This document shows, piece by piece, positions 58,237 to 64,000 of a DNA stretch of 64,000 nucleotides. The DNA is taken from NCBI GenBank assembly GCA_037176885.1, contig JAWWNJ010000129.1:124001-188000 (forward strand). Reading direction: 5' to 3'. The position numbers and the translations under genes were made by a program. Within the stretch, counting starts at the first letter, position 1. Every line of letters begins with the position of its first letter. The stretch is from Favolaschia claudopus (taxonomy: Eukaryota > Basidiomycota > Agaricomycetes > Agaricales > Mycenaceae). Under the pieces are notes generated by a model. The model did no database searches, had not been told where the DNA came from, and was given only the letters and a program-made list of their open reading frames with translations.

Positions 58237-59512
58237 TTAGAACATCGTCGCAGCAGCTTCCAGGTCATCTGCATTCAACCAGTCCGCTCCGTTGTCGATC
58301 AGCGTTTTCCAGACGTTATTTCTTGCAGAAATTGGCCATCCCGGTGTGTCCCAGAACCGCGCTCGAATGTTCAACGCGTGGGCATCTCCCACATACTTCT
58401 TTATGGCAGCGAGTTGGGTGTCGTTGATACTTCCTATGCCGCTCCAACCAACAGCGACTTCATAATCGGTGCTCGCGATAGGTGAAAGCGTGATATCGAA
58501 TGTCGAATTGAGAGCTGAGGACAGCGGCATTGTATCACTAGCGCCAAAGGCAGGAACAAGCAGAGGCTCACCCGTCAAAGGGGCATCGAAGAAAAAGTCG
58601 CGAGGCGACAAGGCTTGTACGCCGGCCAAAGGTGTGTTACCTGATTGCTGAGATCAATTACACTTCTCTTTGCCGCTTGACTGCGTACCTGTTCCGACAA
58701 CCACAACAGGCGCTAGCGTACAAGTCCCATTCGATTCGCATGTCGTGAGGTATCCGCGTTCTCGGAGAGGTTGTAAAGCCTCCAAAACGAAAGGGAGGGT
58801 ACTGGGAAGTCAGTCCTGAAGCCAAAAAAATAAAGCAAGTCGTGATACCTCGGTCCGTCGGTCTTCATATCCACCAACAACTGCAAAGGAATGCTGGACG
58901 CCGTATCGAACACGCCGCTGCCAAAATCTTTCAAATTTCCTTCTGCTCGCATTTGCGTAATATCCTCACTTTATGCTCGTCTGATTGAGGGTGAACTGGG
59001 ATTTCGGATTTTGCCCGTCGATGATTGACACCAGGGGCTGGATATAGAGCGAGTCGAATGTACGGTCCGGCGTCAAGGCAGCCATTTCATGCCCAATCTA
59101 GTGGTTCTTCCGTTGAACGAAGTTGCTCGTGTGCCCAGCTTTAGTCTCACATATAATGTCTCGTTGAAGAGCCAAACGTCGGCTTCAACACTTGCAACAC
59201 CGAAGGTGAGAGCGGTGAGCAACGGTACGTCACGCCAGTCTGGTGTTGTATAATCAATGAAAGCAAAACAGTTGAGCATGGTATTTCACAATCATTGTGT
59301 GAGTGAATTTGCTTGGGTACAATATTTTGAGTGAACTAAAATGGAACCGTTGATCCTTCACTTGGGAGGAGAACGAATGAAAGACCAACAGCTGTTGGGT
59401 AACGCAGCAAGCTTGAATTAGTTGATTCGAGCATCGCAATCTCATCCAGAATCTTGGGGCTTTGAGACGACGACTCGATCCAACTCGCAACGAGGATGAG
59501 AAAGGCAAGCAT
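58237..59512 (-). CDS. AIM6: AIM6-like PLC-type phosphodiesterase family protein
   Basis: Seven exons (59390..59512, 59290..59335, 59151..59239, 58970..59097, 58849..58917, 58689..58801, 58237..58640) give 323 residues. A signal peptide (MLAFLILVASWIESSSQ) starts the protein. The PLC-like phosphodiesterase barrel shows IHSHNDYWRDVPLLTAL, VASVEADVWLFNETLY, GHEMAALTPDRTFDSLY and LQLLVDMKTDG; His/Asn/Asp of HSHNDY and Glu/Asp of VEADVW are the likely metal and catalytic residues. In yeast, Aim6 is linked to mitochondrial inheritance but its chemistry is unknown. The signal peptide suggests the secretory pathway rather than mitochondria. The second intron position (59336..59389) was fixed by frame. 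Confidence 0.82.
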
Positions 59513-59570
59513 TTGAGACAGATTCAGTGGTTGGCGAAGCGAACAGAGCTGGCAGCATGACTATCTTTGT

Positions 59571-59578
59571 TATATATA
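59571..59578 (-). promoter_or_regulatory. TATA box of the AIM6-like gene
   Basis: TATATATA lies about 60 bp before the start codon at 59512. Role inferred from position and sequence. Confidence 0.45.
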
Positions 59579-59874
59579 CCCCAACGCACCCATTGGGCTG
59601 ACGTCTGTGGAAAAAGAACGACAAGTGGACATCTTGGACCCACGTTTGCTCTGCTGAATAGGATAGCTTGACGTTGCGTACGACAATGGCCATCAGCGCG
59701 AACCCGAAAGGCAATAAATAGGTTGGTCGTGTGAGACAACAGTATTGTAAAGTCCTTGTAGATTAGTACAACTATATTTATCGGTATTGTTCATCAAATG
59801 GACGTTCTTTCGTTAATCGAGGCGTCTTGCGGCCAAACGAGCCCTCGGCTTCATGAAGATTGAGAATGGGGTCA

Positions 59875-61130
59875 TTAGCAACTAGACTCAAGGGGATAGA
59901 GGGACGTCAACGGACCCGTTTGAACTGCCACAAGTGCCGCCCAAAGGACCCGTCTGGAAAGAACGGCGACTACTCACCAGGATGTGCCTGACTGTATGCA
60001 GGCTTTTCCAGGTTGCTGCCGTCCACCACGGTGCGATCACTGTAATAGGATTGACCCATTTTCGGCGTTGGTGATTCATCTATGCTGCATGAGAAATCAT
60101 TTGGAGAGGTGATCTTGAAGCATACCTTGAGTGTAAGCATTGACAGGTAAGCTAGGTTTCCTTTGAGATGGTGGGGGATAGGATCCTTGACGGTTCATGG
60201 AATAGTTATCGCTCGCTTGCTGCATGGGCTGTGCAAGTATGTCCGACATGCTTGCAGCGCTCTCTTTGCGCAAGTGTGCGTAGTCCGATCCTGCAGCGTT
60301 GTATTGATTTCCTGAGTCATAATCATTGCGCCTCTTCATAGCAATGTTTTCGGTCTGCACGACAGAGTCATTGAGGGAATCGTATTGGGCATGGTCTCGC
60401 TGCTGGCCGGAACTGTATCCGCTGATGACAAAATACAGGTATGTCTGAAAGAGAGGGCCGTTAGAGTGAATGCGAACATTGAGGTGACTGAGTTATACGT
60501 GTAGGATGGCCAGCAGGACCCAGAGACCGCCCATGACACCGACGCTGACCCAGGGAAAGATTTCGCAGAGAGTCTCGCCCTCGGCTTGCTGCGTCGAGTC
60601 AGCGTCGGCAAAGAAGTTATCGATACAATTGGATTTGGCAGTCGAGTGTTTGGTGACCGACAGAATGATCCATGCAAGTGCTACTGAAAATGCTCCAGTG
60701 ATAGCTAGAGAATGCAAGGTAACATATCTCCGGAAGAGGATTGATTTCTCCTGCGAGCGAAATGTGACCTCCAATTGAGAAGAGGACGGTGCGGACACAC
60801 CTGAGCTACGCCAATGAAGCCGAGAATCTGGATAGCGCCAGCGACAAAGGATACAATGCCCAACACCGTTGCGGCAAATGAAGGGGTGACGGCGCCGACA
60901 ACTAGAGTACACGAGACTTAGCAAAGCAGCAGGCGAACGCGGAATTGAACCGACTTGAGGGAGTAGCCACAGAAATGATGCCGACAGTGATACCGGCGAC
61001 GAATTGTTCGGTTAAAGCAAAATAAATGCCAGCATTAACGAGGGGAATAGCACCTGCAGATCGGGTGAGAATGAGGCTAGCAGACGGGAGGAGAAGATAT
61101 ACAGCAGCAATACTCGCGGGCCTTGGGCAT
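59875..61130 (-). CDS. Four-helix membrane protein with long cytoplasmic tail, unknown function
   Basis: Seven exons (61103..61130, 60955..61053, 60801..60901, 60499..60750, 60126..60444, 59978..60079, 59875..59924) give 316 residues. Four hydrophobic helices fit the order of tetraspan or MARVEL-like proteins: IPLVNAGIYFALTEQFVAGI, FAATVLGIVSFVAGAIQIL, SLAITGAFSVALAWIILSV and FPWVSVGVMGGLWVLLAIL. The loop between helices 3 and 4 (CIDNFFADADSTQQAEGETL) has two Cys flanking an acidic stretch. The last 140 residues are Ser/Gln/Tyr-rich with short Pro stretches, likely cytoplasmic. I do not recognise a named family. It is divergent from the NPC2-like gene, 139 bp apart. Confidence 0.72.
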
Positions 61131-61269
61131 GATGAAGAGGAGAAGGAGGTAGTGGCTGTGTGCCCGCAGTTTTGAAGTCAATCAGCCCCCGCTGTCACGC
61201 CGTTGCGGGACATTGACTCTCTGTCACGCTCTACTTTCTACATCTACTCCCTCAACAACCCAGGATCTA

Positions 61270-61964
61270 ATGCGCTTGGCCAACATCTTCTTCCTATCTA
61301 CCTTTCTGCTTGCCTCCGCCTGGGAATACACCGATTGTGGTTCGTTCAGGGTGCAATGCGCCAAAATGCTAGTTCACTGAAAGTCTGAAACCTGTCAGGC
61401 TTGCCCACAAACCCGATTCAGCTCGACTCCATCGAAATCTTTCCGGACCCTCCGCTACCTGGCAAAGACCTGACAGTCACAGCCAAGGGTATCGTGACTG
61501 AGGTTATCGAAGTGCGTTGCGAGCCGAGACTGACATTACAATACATCCGCTGAACAATTCATGCATCTAGGAGGGAGCCACTGCAGATGTAACAGTCAAA
61601 CTGGGCTTGGTTAAACTTCTGCAAAAGAAGTTTGATGTTTGCGAGGAGGCACGCAAAGCCAATGCGTCAATATCGTGCCCGGTTCAGCCCGGTCCCTATG
61701 AGGTTGTCCAGACCGTAGCACTTCCGAAGGAGATCCCCAAAGGTTCGGCTTTTCTGGGACTTCTTGGGATCTACCGCTCATCCTATTCATAGCAAAGTTC
61801 ACCGTCATAGTGCGCGGATTCACAGCGGAGTCTGAGGAGGTGGATATGTTGTGTCTTGGTACTGTGACATTCTCTACAATTGCTTCGCAACCTAATTGTC
61901 GTTTTTAGATCTCAAGATAGATTTCATGAAATCCCTCACGTCCATCTTCACATCTCCATTTTGA
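61270..61964 (+). CDS. NPC2: NPC2-like ML-domain lipid transfer protein
   Basis: Five exons (61270..61339, 61399..61511, 61571..61742, 61793..61858, 61909..61964) give 158 residues. A signal peptide (RLANIFFLSTFLLASA) precedes WEYTDCG. The ML fold is seen from the order of strands and Cys: LDSIEIFPDPPLPGKDLTVT, VTVKLGLVKLLQKKFDVCEE, ISCPVQPGPYEVVQTVALP, KFTVIVRGFTAESEEVDMLC and DLKIDFM. This is the fungal phosphatidylglycerol/phosphatidylinositol transfer protein, the Npc2 relative of the vacuole lumen. The usual short spacing and Cys pairs are kept. Confidence 0.92.
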
Positions 61965-62582
61965 TTGGGATGAATTGTTCTACTACTTATTGTATGTTCG
62001 CGGTTCTGTCTGCCATTGTACTATTCTGCATTACATGTGTAATGCATATTCTGGGCACGTCTCCAGGTTCTCATTCCGAAACTGACTCCTGCGGCCTTGC
62101 CCATTCTACTCACGCGTTGAAAAAAGTGAATGGTTGGCGATCGAGAAAATGCCATAAGCGGATAATTTGTATTTTGCATGAGTCGAGGACCCACAATCTC
62201 CCACTCTAATATACGGTCGATCTTTGGACCCACCAGTTCATGAATCACGATCAGTTCTTGTTCTTCCCCACATTAGTATTTGTTGCCGTTACATAATCGT
62301 TTCCATCGCTTGTGATTCGACGGAGCGAGTCAAAAGTCGATAAATCCGGGTTACTTCCAGGGCACCTCACACGAACATGACTGCTCCAAACAGATGGATC
62401 GTGACTTGACATAATGCGCGTGGGTAGTTGGGCCCTTCTCTCCGTTCTCGGCGTTTTGCAAAGACAATAGAACAATAGCCAAGTAGCCCTGATCCGTTTC
62501 GTATACTCTCACATCGCAACGTGCCCTTCGGTGGTTAAAGAGGCAGCTCAATGCTGGCTTGCGACCCATACTTTCTTCCCTC
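61965..62582. other. Intergenic region downstream of the NPC2-like gene
   Basis: About 600 bp between two plus-strand genes. Frames on the minus strand (62251..62475, 62351..62593) are open but show no domain, no start context and no neighbouring splice sites, and are not called. Confidence 0.45.
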
Positions 62583-62999
62583 ATGCCTGTCAATACCGTC
62601 GCCTACGAGATCTTGTTTGAATTTACAAATGATACGCAGGACATAGTCCATTTGACTGGGCCTTCTGGACGGTCTGCACCTCTCGAACGCGGCCAAGATA
62701 TTGCTTTGGTGAGACTGCAAATTACTCAAGCGAATACGACGTGAATCTGATATTCATGTGCCCATGAAGGTGTTAACAGCCGGCGAAACATACCAATATA
62801 CGCTCAGACAGCTGTCGCAGCCAAGAAAGGCTCAATTATCGTGCGTTTGACTTGAACTCGCTCAACGCATAATAACATGGTGGCGAGAAGAGTGCGAGCA
62901 TGGAATGATATCCATTGCCGCGCGAGCAGCGTATTTGCAGGCACTTGTGGGAGCGCGGCATGGCCTGGGTCAGGGGTAACGGTTACGGGGAGGAGTTGA
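62583..62999 (+). CDS. Small protein of unknown function
   Basis: Three exons (62583..62708, 62770..62840, 62891..62999) sum to 101 residues. The frame reads MPVNTVAYEILFEFTNDT, then PLERGQDIALVLTAGETYQY, SLVRAWNDI-like VRAWNDIHC and a Gly/Thr-rich end. The alternating hydrophobic pattern suggests a small beta-sheet protein; there is no signal peptide. Intron ends are GT...AG (61 and 50 nt), with phases that match. I do not recognise it; support comes from splice consistency only, so a chance model is possible. Confidence 0.5.
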
Positions 63000-63218
63000 A
63001 CGATTCAACTCAGAGCATGGTAAGATTTTCATGTGCAAGTTGACAAAAGGAAAATTCAAATAATCCATTCGTGCAGTTTTTCTGTTCCTTCATCCATCCA
63101 TCCATCATCGCAAAACTGTCCACGCATCATACCGATCGAGCAGCCTGTACATTAGCAGCATTTCTGAAAAAGCATTATTTATCAGCGACTCAATGCGCAA
63201 GTTTCAAACCAGCAAAAT

Positions 63219-64000
63219 TTACGTGAATACGTTCCAGACAGCGGTTTGATTTTTGTAGATCGCGAAGCCTGTACAAAAGATACCAAGTTTACTTACTAAT
63301 TGGAAGATGGGGGGTTATAGTTACCATCGTTTGGCGACGCTCCATTGATGAGCGCGTCCGCGTACTTGATCAGGCGATTTCCGCCGTTCTCTTTCAATCC
63401 CAGGGCTCCGAACTGCCAGGGCATTATGCTGGACAGCATTTAATGCACTTGGTTTTGATAGTAGTGCGCCCGACTCACCCTCTGCATCCGATTCAGTATC
63501 GTGGCAGGAATTAGGTTAGGTTCGAAGAAGCTCACCCGTGTTTGGTATCCAAAGCACGTCCAACCCAAGACGGATAAATTTTAGTTTTGTTTGCTTAGGA
63601 GGTTTTATTTGTTTTTGGCCGAACTACACATTTATAGACGTACCAAGACCTGTGATTCCGAATTCCTCAAGAATCACGGGCTTGTTTGCTTTTTTAGCCG
63701 CTGATGAAGAAAAAGTTTTACAACCTAACCACTTCGGCACTAATTGACATACGACGAACCTTTCGCATGGGCATCGATCCAAAAGAGACCCCACGACTCC
63801 ACAGAGAAATTGGAACCGGGGAAATCCTGTAGAGACGAATTACTATGGACTCGAGGAGTTGACGGTCTAACTTACAAGCTGCGGGTACCTGGGCAATCTC
63901 TTGAGCAAATAGCGCCTACTATGAGAGCTACAGACATACCACGTTTGAGGATACATATGCTGGCGTTCGCTCTGTTAGCATCATGCAATTTTGGGGCCAT
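63219..64000 (-). CDS. GH5 endo-beta-1,4-mannanase, C-terminal part
   Basis: The gene begins beyond the window end. Exons seen are 63940..63959, 63876..63888 (13 nt), 63760..63826, 63650..63700, 63536..63593, 63325..63428 and 63219..63268. They read HMYPQTW, YPQLDFPGSNFSVESWGLFW, KPVILEEFGIT, IYPSWVGRALDTKHG, IMPWQFGALGLKENGGNR and SPNDGFAIYKNQTAVW. The second Glu of VILEEFG is the catalytic nucleophile of family GH5; IMPWQFG and HMYPQTW point to subfamily 7, which cuts mannan in plant cell walls. The intron 63429..63535 is longer than usual (107 nt). The catalytic acid and the secretion signal lie outside the window. Confidence 0.88.

Noticed and set aside
63429..63535. Suspected frameshift in the mannanase gene
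   Set aside because: At first the exon before IMPWQFG seemed out of phase by one base. The exon 63536..63593 (IYPSWVGRALDTKHG) with a 107-nt intron solves it without any indel.

Overview
The window is nuclear DNA of a basidiomycete fungus, most likely a mushroom-forming Agaricomycete. Genes are close together on both strands and almost all are cut by many short introns: about 215 could be placed, nearly all 43-65 nt long with GT...AG ends. The protein set is fungal: Zn2Cys6 factor, eisosome PIL1, SSH4/EAR1, fungal-type P450, GH5 mannanase. Exon junctions were worked out by hand from reading frame, splice consensus and family conservation. In most genes the summed exon length is a multiple of three, which supports the models.

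Layout. 1-3.1 kb: 3' part of aspartyl-tRNA synthetase, a homeodomain protein, a secreted Cys/Ser-rich protein. 3.5-14.1 kb: SSH4-like Rsp5 adaptor, AMPK gamma (SNF4), membrane-anchored methyltransferase, VAM7-like SNARE, mitochondrial carrier MTM1, eIF4E, eisosome protein. 14.5-17.1 kb: two divergent genes of unknown function that share a helical motif. 17.5-26.2 kb: SPF30, RIO2, NAA40, complex I ESSS subunit, glycine cleavage H protein, mitochondrial EF-Tu, PEX14. 26.3-36.9 kb: GRIP golgin, probable Mediator subunit 5, a cytochrome P450, CPSF30/YTH1. 37-38.4 kb: no gene that I can support. 38.4-46.5 kb: Zn2Cys6 factor, RhoGEF-like protein, NGL2-like nuclease. 46.7-58.2 kb: M16 metalloprotease, NUFIP1-like protein, triple-KH protein, uL13, SMP-30 family protein, mitochondrial acyl carrier protein, mitochondrial bL17. 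58.2-64 kb: AIM6-like protein, four-helix membrane protein, NPC2-like lipid transfer protein, a small orphan, GH5 mannanase cut by the window end.

Most genes are housekeeping genes that do not form one pathway. Mitochondrial genes are frequent (MTM1, ESSS, GCV3, TUF1, ACP1, bL17m, possibly AIM6). Several pairs are divergent with only 54-150 bp between start codons, so they probably share promoters. I see no rRNA, tRNA, CRISPR array or intact transposon.

The points most worth a second look are a homeodomain lacking the invariant Asn51, the paired unknown genes, a relative excess of GC-AG introns, coding micro-exons of 10 and 13 nt, and single-base frame breaks in conserved genes (RIO2, the KH protein, possibly NGL2 and NAA40) that look like sequence errors but need checking.
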